Source of the DNA: an uncultured Eubacterium sp.
GTDB taxonomy: Bacteria > Bacillota > Clostridia > Lachnospirales > Lachnospiraceae
Length of the DNA: 64,000 nucleotides
Assembly (NCBI GenBank): GCA_910589665.1
Contig: CAJUTR010000006.1
Span: forward strand, 1-64,000
Direction: 5' to 3'
In this document: one piece after another, positions 36,501 to 44,063 of the stretch
Position numbering within the stretch: the first letter of the stretch is position 1
Layout of the letters: every line of letters begins with the position of its first letter
Position numbers and translations under genes: made by a program
Notes under the pieces: model-generated
What the model was told of the DNA's origin: nothing
Databases searched by the model: none
What the model saw: only the letters and a program-made list of their open reading frames with translations

Positions 36501-37047
36501 GCGCGGTCAAAAACTCTTCCAATGCCTGTTTCTTCGAATTCTTCCTTGTTAAATACTGATATAATCTTTTCTCATCCATCTGATCCAGATAGATCTTCGG
36601 AAATTTATAATGATAAAACAACGTCACCGCTTCTTCAAAATGTTCCTGCGCGTACCGGACAAACTCCGCGTATGATGTCAACTCGCCTGCTATCCCTTTT
36701 AAATACCTGCCTGTCACCGTGATATGAAAAGGCAGTTCACTCTCGCCGCAGTCCGTAATGATCATGATCGTACCATCCAGGACATCGCCCGCCTTTCGGA
36801 TCCCGGCATGCACATTCACCGTGACCTCATTGTCCTTTCCGTCAAAGACCGGAAGAAAGCCAATATCAAATTCATCGACTGCGCCGAATCCTTTGATCTT
36901 TGTACCTCTTACATTTTTTACGTGAAAAACAGAAGATGCTTCCCCACCTTCTGGCACCTCAAATTCCAAACGTTCTGGTGACACGACAATCTCCGGCTGT
37001 TCATAGGTAAAATTCCCCTGAGCCAGCGACATGACCTTTTCCTTCAT
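33511..37047 (-). CDS. DUF5717-like giant beta-sandwich/helical-repeat protein
   Basis: Protein of 1178 residues; GGAGG nine bases before 37047 fixes the start. Two beta-sandwich domains come first (about residues 10-115 and 180-290, Ig/ASH-like, with PERLEFEVPEGGEASSVFHV). A very long alpha-helical array resembling TPR/solenoid repeats follows (about residues 310-1050), and a small mixed domain (ENTKIVTCYCSHPGEVRIELDEGG) sits near the end. It has no signal peptide or membrane helix and is probably a cytoplasmic scaffold. It matches what I recall as DUF5717, always paired with DUF5716, encoded just downstream. Function is unknown. Confidence 0.7.
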   Translation of the reverse strand: MKEKVMSLAQGNFTYEQPEIVVSPERLEFEVPEGGEASSVFHVKNVRGTKIKGFGAVDEFDIGFLPVFDGKDNEVTVNVHAGIRKAGDVLDGTIMIITDCGESELPFHITVTGRYLKGIAGELTSYAEFVRYAQEHFEEAVTLFYHYKFPKIYLDQMDEKRLYQYLTRKNSKKQALEEFLTAHGDKKPVQFMVNKKQVVCRVGEEDVRGEILVVKDGWGMVGIRLESDASFLSLNKEHLHGRDFSGNQASISFCIHAAGVQPGRHRCRIVLESVYQRLEVAVRVHGETGAPQRKKRLARKRLTDSLVQGHIRYMLNSSYRESWLALLVKEKERILELCGGDGMVYEGYMSYMTKNEVGMNLFRTAVAGLTEPRAGESAEQVYRYLLFLFLKVKMGCSEEEKAELITKLKYFYVNGYRHWRLLVILERLGYFEGDAVGFMEELDALWEEGYWSPYLHLYRVMLIQQEPDLLKRLDARTTGALRFALKHDLMTGDLVIALSFLASRKKRCTPALFQLLTRCYDMFGNRDTLQSICSLLIRSEKQGPRYFKWFQLGVEQSLRITDLFEYYMYSMKKEDMDQALATVISYFKYENHLRDPVKTCFYASIVRNRDEHPQYFQAYESMIREFALSHLHSRRISAELAALYEACLTREEIKGEAALDLPYILFAHHVTCSNRNMERVVVVHDEGGGAMKYNLVNGEAWISVGTPNVKLYFEDKRGFYHTGTIPYELEKILHLDHLAGTCYENGSDHPVLLLHLFSEALAKKETSAKDAILVHSMIRNDIPGEEYRCLALLVLYEYYRSIGEDALLEEVIRNIPFDYVNDEKRIGILQTMIQHRMNDEALEVLRKYRLTHASKKLILLLITWKLEENNGKFETYYMRLCDFLYRNGVSNAKTLSYLADYYMGRTEHLWNIYRDAVKRQAVTGDGATERLLGQALFISDNPDKYADIFVDYYVYGANRMLAKAFLLYWSYQYLVGTCGLSDGVKKIIQKEGLSEDNHTMMLAMLKYYSDQEAYTEAEREYIGYHLSQCVSKGQVLDFMKGFAGKLEVPFEIENTKIVTCYCSHPGEVRIELDEGGQTSVHPMREVFTDIYIYEMLLFRGERIPYRVYTGNAALPAFEGVLEREKKTKKANPAFYEFVDRMIGAKERDDRQEFNRLVAQYKSRHQIAEVLLKPIEEER

Positions 37048-37065
37048 TACTTCCTCCATCTGTTG

Positions 37066-38046
37066 TTACGGTGTTTGTTCGATTTTTTTTATCAGGGCCT
37101 CAATCAGACGCTCCTCCATCGCGCGGCATCCTTCTAGACGGTACGATTTTACCATCTTCAGAGCCTCTACCGCGATCTGCAGGGCAGCGCCTTTATCTCC
37201 TTCCAAAAAGAAGAGCCAGTAAGCAAACACCCTCTTGGCGTTTACGTCCTCCCTGCCGTCCAGTTTTTCGAGAAACGGCTTTCCGTAGTACTTAGCCTTC
37301 CCCTCATTTGGCACAATGATGACATGATAAAAAACAAATTCACACAATATGTTAAGTTCCGAATGCGGCCACTTCTCCGGCACATACTTTTCGAACTCGT
37401 CCATGATCTTTTTCACACCCTCATATTCGCCTCGATCCAAAAAATGATAATAACACATAAGCAAATACTTTTTTACAACCACGTTATCCGACAGATTGCC
37501 CGTGCCCGACGCCCACTGGATCTGCATTCCGCCCGGCGCCCATCCCGCCTTGACCGCCGCGATGCACCTCTCGTACTCCCGCCGCATGATGCCGGCAGGG
37601 CCGCTGCCGGCCTTTTTTTTCTGATTGATACATAACTGGATAAACAAAACGAGCGTATACGCCGCCATGACGACAGCCATCGCCTGCGTCAATGCGTTTA
37701 CAGGCATGATTTTGGTGCCATAGAGCTGAAACCAGACCGTTTCCGTAAAAAACAAAGCGGCAGCCATCGAAAAAGTGCCATAGATCAAATTTCTCATTTT
37801 CGTATATCTGGTATCCAGCATATTGCAGCTTATGTACGGCTGAGGGTCACATAGTCCGACCGAAAGCCCCTTTTTATTTTGTCCCGCCCGACGACCGACA
37901 CGGATCATAAAAAAAACAAACTCGTCAAATCGAAATCGCAGTACCGCCCCTACAATAAGTTTTCCCAATGCAGCGGCAAGTCCCACGATCACATACCCGG
38001 CGGCGGCTCCACCCGCCGCCATAAAAAACTTTGCTACCATACTCAT
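37066..38046 (-). CDS. Membrane protein with C-terminal TPR-like region, unknown
   Basis: Protein of 326 residues, first gene of the five-gene unit. A Gly/Ala-rich N-terminal membrane segment (about residues 5-37) is followed by two more helices (about residues 88-110 and 119-140). The cytoplasmic C-terminal half (about residues 165-326) is helical, with TPR-like stretches such as VVVKKYLLMCYYHFLDRGEYEGVKKIMDEF and VFAYWLFFLEGDKGAALQIAVEALKM. The next gene begins 18 bases after its stop. It probably anchors the DUF5717 protein at the membrane, by inference from neighbourhood only. Confidence 0.65.
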   Translation of the reverse strand: MSMVAKFFMAAGGAAAGYVIVGLAAALGKLIVGAVLRFRFDEFVFFMIRVGRRAGQNKKGLSVGLCDPQPYISCNMLDTRYTKMRNLIYGTFSMAAALFFTETVWFQLYGTKIMPVNALTQAMAVVMAAYTLVLFIQLCINQKKKAGSGPAGIMRREYERCIAAVKAGWAPGGMQIQWASGTGNLSDNVVVKKYLLMCYYHFLDRGEYEGVKKIMDEFEKYVPEKWPHSELNILCEFVFYHVIIVPNEGKAKYYGKPFLEKLDGREDVNAKRVFAYWLFFLEGDKGAALQIAVEALKMVKSYRLEGCRAMEERLIEALIKKIEQTP

Positions 38047-38096
38047 CTGCCCCGCCTTCCTCTCAGGTGCTTTTCCTTACTATAATCCCTTTCCAT

Positions 38097-38125
38097 AATT
38101 GTATATAAATTACAGCATTTTGTAA
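38097..38125 (-). promoter_or_regulatory. Promoter of the five-gene DUF5716/5717 module
   Basis: On the minus strand TTTACA (38120-38125) and TACAAT (38097-38102) are 17 bases apart, in the short gap between the YtaF-like gene and the first gene of the module. Confidence 0.65.
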
Positions 38126-38135
38126 ATAGAAAGTT

Positions 38136-38678
38136 TTACAGCCCGGCCATCTGTACAAAACCGATCGCCACGAGGACAATGCCGGCAAAATAATCACAGA
38201 ACCGGCCGCAGCGGATCCTCTTCTCCGCCAGAACAAGAAAGGAAAAGGTAAGTACCCCCGCCACAAACGGAAACGCATAAGCAGCCGCTCCCATCGTACA
38301 CAGGCTCAGACCCGCGCAGAACGAATCAGAAGCGAGCACGCCGCCCAATACGACCCCCTCGAGCGGTTCGATCGTTTTCGACGCGTCCGTGTCATAATTT
38401 TTTCCCTTCTTCCCTGTTATAACACTCCAAAGCGTCCTTGCCCCGATCAGGATCAGTACGACACCGCCTGCCATCTGGATATAAAACGGATCGATCACAC
38501 GCCCGAGGCCGTCGCCTAAAAGTACCGCCACGAGAGAGGTAATACCTGAAATAAAGGCAACGATCCCCTTCGTCGTCCAGGGGATTTTTATGTCCGCCGC
38601 CTGATATGCCGCCCCCAGCGCCCATGAATCAATGCTTCCCGATAATCCGAGCAAAATGATTTTGAGCATTTTTCTCAT
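38136..38678 (-). CDS. YtaF/MntP-like membrane protein
   Basis: Protein of 180 residues with six predicted membrane helices arranged as two similar halves. Each half opens with an Asp-containing motif typical of MntP/YtaF (LSGSIDSWALGAAY, about residues 11-24; GVLASDSFCAGLSL, about residues 113-126). MntP exports Mn2+; YtaF is the related sporulation membrane protein, and the length and context here do not separate them. The first ATG sits only three bases from AGGAG; the ATG at 38669 is an alternative. It is divergent from the P-type ATPase, so both might serve cation homeostasis. Confidence 0.8.
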   Translation of the reverse strand: MRKMLKIILLGLSGSIDSWALGAAYQAADIKIPWTTKGIVAFISGITSLVAVLLGDGLGRVIDPFYIQMAGGVVLILIGARTLWSVITGKKGKNYDTDASKTIEPLEGVVLGGVLASDSFCAGLSLCTMGAAAYAFPFVAGVLTFSFLVLAEKRIRCGRFCDYFAGIVLVAIGFVQMAGL

Positions 38679-38737
38679 TTTCTCCTAAAATATGACTTAT
38701 TTTTATCCTATGATTCGCCATATCAGATGGTTCTTCG

Positions 38738-38773
38738 TTGCATAATTCCTGTAAACCCATCATAAGAATGATG
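38738..38773 (+). promoter_or_regulatory. Possible promoter and inverted repeat before the P-type ATPase
   Basis: TTGCAT (38738) lies 17 bases from CATAAG (38761). The -10 region overlaps a perfect inverted repeat CATCAT-AAGA-ATGATG (38758-38773), which could be an operator. Confidence 0.45.
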
Positions 38774-38798
38774 TAACGAAAAAACTAGGACAGCAGAC

Positions 38799-41354
38799 AT
38801 GAAAAAAACGACGGAATGGTACCAGAGCAGCATTTCCATGCTCGAACAGCAGCTCCACACCGATACCGGACACGGTTTGAGCGATAAAAAAGCCAGTTCG
38901 CTGCTAAATAAATACGGAAAAAACCAGCTTGTCCAAAAAAAGCAGGACAGCATAATAAAAAACTTTTTTGACCAGTTTAAGGATTTTATGATCATCACGC
39001 TATTGATCGCAGCCGCCATTTCGTTCGGTGTTTCGTGGCTGGAACATCAGGTGGATTTCATTGAGCCTGCCATCATACTGGCTATTATTATCATCAATGC
39101 GATTTTGGGCGTCGTTCAGGAGGCAAAAGCCAGGCATTCCCTCGAGGCACTGAAAAATCTGTCAGCTCCGCTTGCCCTCGTCATGCGCGGCGGGGAAATG
39201 AAGCAGATCGACTCCACACTCCTCGTCCCCGGCGATGTCATTATCCTAGAAGCCGGAAATCTCGTCCCTGCTGACGCAAGGATCATTTCCGTTATGGGAC
39301 TTTCCATCGAGGAATCCACACTGACTGGGGAGACGCACCCGATCGAGAAGATTACGACGCCGCTCGGAACCGATGCCGTCCCGATCGCCGAGCAGAAAAA
39401 TATGGCCTTTTCGGGAACGATCGTTGTGTCCGGCCATGGAAGAGCCATCGTGACAGCTACGGGCATGAACACGGAACTCGGCCATATCGCTGGCATGATC
39501 TCCGAAGAGTCAGCTCCTGACACGCCGCTCCAAAAAAAGTTGAGTCATACCGGAAAAGTGCTGGGCACAGTAGCTCTCATCATCTGCTTCGCGCTTTTTA
39601 TCATCGGCATCCTAAACAAACAACCCGTCTTTTCCATGTTTATGACTTCCGTAAGCCTCGGCGTAGCCGCAATCCCGGAAAGTCTGCCCGCACTTGTCAC
39701 GATCATGCTCTCTCTCGGTGTCGAGCGCATGGCAAAACGAAAAGCGATCATACGTAGGCTTCCAGCTGTCGAAACGCTCGGCAGCGCCACGGTCATCTGC
39801 TCCGACAAAACCGGGACGCTTACGGAAAACCGTATGACCGTAGCCGAGGAATACACGATGGATTCCCAGCAAAAACTGTTTACCTGTTTTGCCTTGTGCA
39901 ACCACGGCATCGATCCGATGGAACAGGCCCTTCTCGAGCGGGCCGCCGCACTTTCGATCGACACGGACAGTGTGTGCCGCAAATACCGTCTCTTCGATGA
40001 ACTGCCCTTTGATTCCAAACGGAAGATGATGACGACGTTTCACGAAACCGGATCGGGCGCGCAGAGTATGACGAAAGGTGCGCCGGAGATCATACTGAAA
40101 CGTTGCAGCCACATCCTCATCGGCGGCCAGGTACGGCCTCTCACGCCCACAATGCGCCGTGAAATCGACGACAAGGCGATGTCCTACGCCGCAGATGCTC
40201 TCCGCGTCCTCGCGATCGCCTGCCGGGAAGACATCGGAAGCCATCTGCGCGGAGATAAATCTTCCTACGAAAGGGATATGACATTTATCGGCCTGGCCGG
40301 ATTTATCGATCCGCCGAGAAAAGAAGCGGAATTTGCCGTCACAAAATGCCGTCAGGCCGGCATCCGTCCTGTTATGATCACCGGCGACCACAAGATCACG
40401 GCCTCCGCGATCGCTGCTAAACTCGGGATATGCAAAAACGCCGACCAGGTCATGACCGGCGCTGAACTAGACGGCATCAGTGATACGCAGCTGTCCCGCA
40501 TCGTTTATAAATACCCCGTTTTTGCACGCGTATCACCTGCCCACAAAGTACGGCTCGTGAAGGCGTTCCAGAACAACGGAGAAGTCGTGGCCATGACAGG
40601 CGACGGCGTAAACGACGCCCCCGCGCTGCAAAAAGCGGACATCGGGTGCGCGATGGGAAAATCGGGAACGGATGTGGCAAAAAATGCCGCTGACATGATC
40701 CTAATGGACGATAACTTCGCGACGATCGTCGATGCGGTAGAAGAGGGACGCGGCATTTTCCAAAACATAAAAAAAGCCGTTCATTTCCTCCTCTCGTGCA
40801 ACATCGGAGAGATCATGACGATCTTCGTAGCGATCCTGCTGGGAAAAGCTTCCCCGCTGCTGCCCGTCCAGCTTTTGTTTATCAATCTTGTAACCGATTC
40901 CTTTCCGGCCATCTGTCTGGGACTCGAACCACCTGAACGGGACATTATGAAAAAACCACCGGTATGCGCCGCAAAAGGGCTGTTTGGCGGCGGAGGCATG
41001 TTTACCATTATCGTAGAAGGTATGTTTATCGGGTCACTCGCACTATTTGCCTATATGCTCGGCGGGGATCAGTCCGGCAGCACGATGTGCTTTGCCGTAC
41101 TATCTCTCTCCCAGCTCATCCACTCCCTGAATATGCGCAGTTCCAGCTCGCTGTTTCAGATCGGATTCTTTTCGAACAAAAAGCTTTTGTTCAGCGTGCT
41201 ATTATGTATCGCACTGCAGTGTGCTGTGATCACATTGCCTGCCCTGCAGATCATATTTAAAACAACGTCTCTTACGAACATCCAGTGGTTTATGGTAGCC
41301 GTTCTCGCCCTCCTGCCAATCCCATTGGTCGAACTGGAAAAACGGGCCAGATAG
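38799..41354 (+). CDS. Cation-translocating P-type ATPase (Ca2+ type)
   Basis: P2A-type pump of 851 residues, similar in plan to bacterial SERCA/PMCA-like Ca2+ exporters. An N-terminal cation ATPase domain (about residues 1-70) leads into TM1-2, an actuator domain with LTGETHPIEK, the ion-site segment IPESLPALV (TM4), the phosphorylated Asp in CSDKTGTLTENRM (about residue 338) and the hinge MTGDGVNDAPALQKADIG. Six C-terminal membrane helices complete it. There is no heavy-metal-binding domain, which argues against Cu/Zn transport. A weak AGGA precedes the ATG. It ends at a strong terminator. Confidence 0.92.
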   Translation: MKKTTEWYQSSISMLEQQLHTDTGHGLSDKKASSLLNKYGKNQLVQKKQDSIIKNFFDQFKDFMIITLLIAAAISFGVSWLEHQVDFIEPAIILAIIIINAILGVVQEAKARHSLEALKNLSAPLALVMRGGEMKQIDSTLLVPGDVIILEAGNLVPADARIISVMGLSIEESTLTGETHPIEKITTPLGTDAVPIAEQKNMAFSGTIVVSGHGRAIVTATGMNTELGHIAGMISEESAPDTPLQKKLSHTGKVLGTVALIICFALFIIGILNKQPVFSMFMTSVSLGVAAIPESLPALVTIMLSLGVERMAKRKAIIRRLPAVETLGSATVICSDKTGTLTENRMTVAEEYTMDSQQKLFTCFALCNHGIDPMEQALLERAAALSIDTDSVCRKYRLFDELPFDSKRKMMTTFHETGSGAQSMTKGAPEIILKRCSHILIGGQVRPLTPTMRREIDDKAMSYAADALRVLAIACREDIGSHLRGDKSSYERDMTFIGLAGFIDPPRKEAEFAVTKCRQAGIRPVMITGDHKITASAIAAKLGICKNADQVMTGAELDGISDTQLSRIVYKYPVFARVSPAHKVRLVKAFQNNGEVVAMTGDGVNDAPALQKADIGCAMGKSGTDVAKNAADMILMDDNFATIVDAVEEGRGIFQNIKKAVHFLLSCNIGEIMTIFVAILLGKASPLLPVQLLFINLVTDSFPAICLGLEPPERDIMKKPPVCAAKGLFGGGGMFTIIVEGMFIGSLALFAYMLGGDQSGSTMCFAVLSLSQLIHSLNMRSSSSLFQIGFFSNKKLLFSVLLCIALQCAVITLPALQIIFKTTSLTNIQWFMVAVLALLPIPLVELEKRAR

Positions 41355-41377
41355 ATTCTGTCAATCCCGCCGATCAC

Positions 41378-41428
41378 AAGGTCATAAATCCGGCTGGAAA
41401 CATTTCCGTACCTGTGATTTATGACCTT
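41378..41428. terminator. Bidirectional terminator overlapping the end of the XRE gene
   Basis: AAGGTCATAAATC and GATTTATGACCTT form a perfect 13-bp stem between the convergent ATPase and XRE genes. The right arm contains the stop codon of the XRE gene. Confidence 0.8.
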
Positions 41429-41748
41429 TCCTCCTGCTTGATCCATTCATAGGCTAGTTTCAGCAGTGACTCCACCTCTCGCATGGTATTGGAACGAACG
41501 TTTTCTTCCGACTCATTTGCGTGTGTTTTCCCGCCATGGCCAGTCATAATGTAATCCGTACTCACCTCCAGCGCCTCGGCCAGTTTCATCAATGTATGCG
41601 CGGAGAACCCCTTTTTATCTTTCTCGATCTCATATAAAAATTTTACCGAAATATCCGCGCTCTCAGACAATTCCTCCCGTGAATACCCCCGTTCTTCCCT
41701 AAGCTGCCTGACACGCGCACCCACCGATGCTTCACTTTTATCACTCAA
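41419..41748 (-). CDS. XRE-family transcriptional regulator
   Basis: Protein of 109 residues with a Cro/CI-type helix-turn-helix in the first 65 (VRQLREERGYSREELSESADIS; FLYEIEKDKKGFSAHTLMKLAEAL), followed by a helical C-terminal tail (about residues 75-109) that may dimerise. It is divergent from agrB, and about 300 bases carrying Spo0A-box-like sites lie between them. It may control itself or the quorum-sensing genes, but no operator specific for it can be identified. Confidence 0.85.
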   Translation of the reverse strand: MSDKSEASVGARVRQLREERGYSREELSESADISVKFLYEIEKDKKGFSAHTLMKLAEALEVSTDYIMTGHGGKTHANESEENVRSNTMREVESLLKLAYEWIKQEERS

Positions 41749-42048
41749 GAGAAACCACTCCTTGCTTTGTAACTTTTTTATCCTAAGTTATGCTGTAAAA
41801 CAGCATATCCTGAAAACTTATTTTATTATACCACTATTGTTCCGTGACGCCTTTTTTTCTCATAACGTATGTAAAATTTTAACTAATGTGACAAAATTCG
41901 ACATCATTCGACAAAATATTACACAACCAATGATACGAAACAATCTCCTGTCAAAAAAACCCCTCTATCCATCTCCACATGGTAAACTTACGGTCAGAAC
42001 AAAGAAGAAACAGGGTCGTTGATCCGGACAGCAAGGATGGAGTACAAC
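41749..42048. other. Regulatory region between the XRE gene and agrB
   Basis: A 300-base AT-rich gap without a gene. It contains the tandem Spo0A-type boxes at 41887-41913. No clean -35/-10 pair is seen; the agrB promoter may be activator-dependent. Confidence 0.6.
41887..41913. promoter_or_regulatory. Tandem Spo0A (0A) boxes upstream of agrB
   Basis: TTCGACA, the perfect reverse form of the 0A box TGTCGAA, occurs at 41897-41903 and again at 41907-41913. A 5-of-7 match, TGTGACA, lies at 41887-41893. All three share a 10-bp register, one helical turn, as in known tandem Spo0A sites. They lie about 140 bases upstream of agrB. Binding by Spo0A is inferred from the sequence. Confidence 0.7.
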
Positions 42049-42639
42049 ATGAAAGAGGAAATAAAAGAAATCTTACTCAAAAAATATACAAAAAAAGAAC
42101 TTGCCCGACTGCGTTATCTCTATGTATGCCTGTTTCACGAAATCAGTAAGTTCTTCTTGTTATATGTGATCTTTTTCCTTTTGCATATGGGGCACGAATA
42201 TCTGGCAGCCGTCGCCGCTTTACTTTCGATCCGTAATTTTACAGGGGGGATCCACTTACATACTTATTGGGGCTGCCTTTTGTTTACCTTCTTCTTTTTG
42301 TTCGGAGCAATCGTCGTCTCACGGACGATCGCCTTTGCGCCGCCCGTCCAAAACTTAGTTCTGCTGGCAGGAGGACTCATCCTCTTTTTCACGGAGCCAG
42401 TCACGTCCGACAACCGGCCGGAATTGACCAAAAGGCAGAGCCGGATTTACGGAAGCATCGGAAGCGCTGTTACGTTCGTCTATTTTTTACTATTTCTCAG
42501 CGAAGAAACCTTTACCTTTCGAAATTTATTTTTTTGGGTAATCGTTTTTCAAATATTGCAGCTGATCGCTGCCAAAATACACAAGAAAGGAGATCATCAT
42601 GAAAAGAACAGCACGAAAAGCACTCGTGTCACTTTGTAG
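42049..42639 (+). CDS. agrB: AgrB-family peptide-processing membrane protease
   Basis: Protein of 196 residues with five or six membrane helices; GGAG nine bases before 42049 selects this start over the longer frame. AgrB cuts the C-terminal tail of AgrD and helps form its thiolactone ring. The catalytic pair is intact: NFTGGIHLHTYWGC has His69 and Cys76, the same seven-residue spacing as His77/Cys84 in S. aureus AgrB. The agrD-like gene overlaps its 3' end by 41 bases, so translation is coupled. Confidence 0.88.
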   Translation: MKEEIKEILLKKYTKKELARLRYLYVCLFHEISKFFLLYVIFFLLHMGHEYLAAVAALLSIRNFTGGIHLHTYWGCLLFTFFFLFGAIVVSRTIAFAPPVQNLVLLAGGLILFFTEPVTSDNRPELTKRQSRIYGSIGSAVTFVYFLLFLSEETFTFRNLFFWVIVFQILQLIAAKIHKKGDHHEKNSTKSTRVTL

Positions 42640-42730
42640 TCTTGCGATAGCTTTAACCCCCTTTTTCCATTGCAGAGGGTCAAGCCTTCTCTTCTTCGGG
42701 GAACCAAAACATCCAGACACGGAAAAATAA
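42599..42730 (+). CDS. agrD: AgrD-like cyclic autoinducer precursor
   Basis: A 43-residue peptide gene with AAAGGAG seven bases before its ATG. The leader (residues 1-23) is basic and amphipathic (MKRTARKALVSLCSLAIALT). It is followed by Cys25 and the tail CRGSSLLFFGEPKHPD. The EPKxP element after the hydrophobic stretch is the conserved AgrB recognition site of these precursors. Cys25 should form the thiolactone; the exact cleavage site is uncertain, and the hydrophobic stretch (SSLLFF) is longer than in the usual five-residue ring. It partners AgrB; the nearby LytTR/GHKL pair is the likely receptor system. Confidence 0.85.
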   Translation: MKRTARKALVSLCSLAIALTPFFHCRGSSLLFFGEPKHPDTEK

Positions 42731-42735
42731 AAGAA

Positions 42736-42785
42736 ATGCGGAATTTCACCAGGCGGGACCGTTCCAGTGAAATTCCGCATTTTTT
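42736..42785. terminator. Perfect bidirectional terminator between agrBD and the kinase operon
   Basis: ATGCGGAATTTCAC and GTGAAATTCCGCAT form a perfect 14-bp stem with a 17-base loop, with a T-tract to the right and an A-tract to the left. It serves both converging operons. Confidence 0.92.
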
Positions 42786-42797
42786 ACATCTACTTTC

Positions 42798-44063
42798 TTA
42801 AACCGGGAAACTTATTTTGACACTAAAACAGTTTCTTCCATTTTTCATCTCGTTACAGACGTCGAGGTTCCCCTTAAATCTTTTAACGATTTTTTTCACA
42901 TAGGTAAGACCAATCCCACGGTCGCTTCCTTTTGTAGAATAACCATCCTCAAAAAATTCCATATAAACAGCGTGCGGGATTTTTTCGTGTTCGTTGCTGA
43001 CATGTATACAGATGTATGATTCCTTCTCAAAGATCGAAAGGTACACCGTTTCGTCTTTTTTTCGAAGAAGTACCTCATCCATCGCATTATCCAGCACGTT
43101 TCCTATGATATCGATCAACATGACATCCGGGATCTGCAAATCCTGCAAACTGCACGTCAGATTGAGCTGAAGGTCGATCCCATGATCCATGGCCTCGCAT
43201 GTTTTCTGATAAACATGTCCGATGATCAGCGGCCGTTCCAGCACAAGGATCCGGTTCGGCATCATGTAATGCTCCAGGACTTTTAATTCCCTCGCCTGTT
43301 CCCGAACAAGATCGTCATAATTGTCATATACCTCAAACAACGAATAGATCGCATCAATCTGATTCATAAATTTATGCTGCCGGCTGCGGATGAGATCCAG
43401 CATCTTCGCATACGCTTCCGCATATTCCTTTCGAACCTTGATCTCATAACGGTAGATCGAAATCTTATAAACCGCAAACAACACGGCTAAAACCGCTAAT
43501 ATGAAATAAGCTCCCTCCATAAAGCTCAACCCTGCGCCGCTCTTAAATAGCAGGATCGTTAAAAATACAATCCCGCCAATGACTGCAATGACTATGCAGC
43601 CATTATTTTCTTTGATCCAGCTAAAATTCCTCAGCGGAAGCAGAACCCCCCGTCGCCGTATCCACAAACATAAGGCAAATGTCAGGATGCCGATCATAAC
43701 AGGAATACATTGCCCAAACCAGCTTCCGCCGCAGATCAAATAGACTGGAACATATAAAATCATTTCAAGCATACTAGCTAGTATCACCCCTAACACACAA
43801 TAACATACTCCCTCCGGAATCGAAAAATGATAATACCAAAATGTGTTCAGTATTATCATCCCATAACAGACAAGCAGTAAAAATTCACTTGCCTGAAAAA
43901 AATTGATCGCCACCATACAACCCATAACGATCATGCAGGGCAGAACCTGATCCACAAAATGACCTGTTTTTCTTTTGTCAGCAAAAGAGGATAGGATCAC
44001 AAGCACGCTGCCCAGTTCAAATAAACTCGCGACAACCGCGACGGAAGCATCTATCCACACCAT
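42798..44063 (-). CDS. AgrC-like GHKL sensor histidine kinase
   Basis: Protein of 421 residues with about six membrane helices in the first 200, the usual AgrC receptor half. The cytoplasmic part has RSRQHKFMNQIDAI holding the phosphorylated His (about residue 232), NVLDNAMDE (N box, about residue 335) and GIGLTYVKKIVKRFKGNLDV (G box). Its ATG lies inside the end of the response regulator gene (13-base overlap). It probably detects the peptide made by the convergent agrBD genes and phosphorylates the LytTR regulator. Confidence 0.87.
   Translation of the reverse strand: MVWIDASVAVVASLFELGSVLVILSSFADKRKTGHFVDQVLPCMIVMGCMVAINFFQASEFLLLVCYGMIILNTFWYYHFSIPEGVCYCVLGVILASMLEMILYVPVYLICGGSWFGQCIPVMIGILTFALCLWIRRRGVLLPLRNFSWIKENNGCIVIAVIGGIVFLTILLFKSGAGLSFMEGAYFILAVLAVLFAVYKISIYRYEIKVRKEYAEAYAKMLDLIRSRQHKFMNQIDAIYSLFEVYDNYDDLVREQARELKVLEHYMMPNRILVLERPLIIGHVYQKTCEAMDHGIDLQLNLTCSLQDLQIPDVMLIDIIGNVLDNAMDEVLLRKKDETVYLSIFEKESYICIHVSNEHEKIPHAVYMEFFEDGYSTKGSDRGIGLTYVKKIVKRFKGNLDVCNEMKNGRNCFSVKISFPV

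Noticed and set aside
30272..38046. Phage or conjugative element
   Set aside because: The large unknown proteins could suggest a mobile island, but there is no integrase, repeat pair or tRNA junction, and the genes look native in style.
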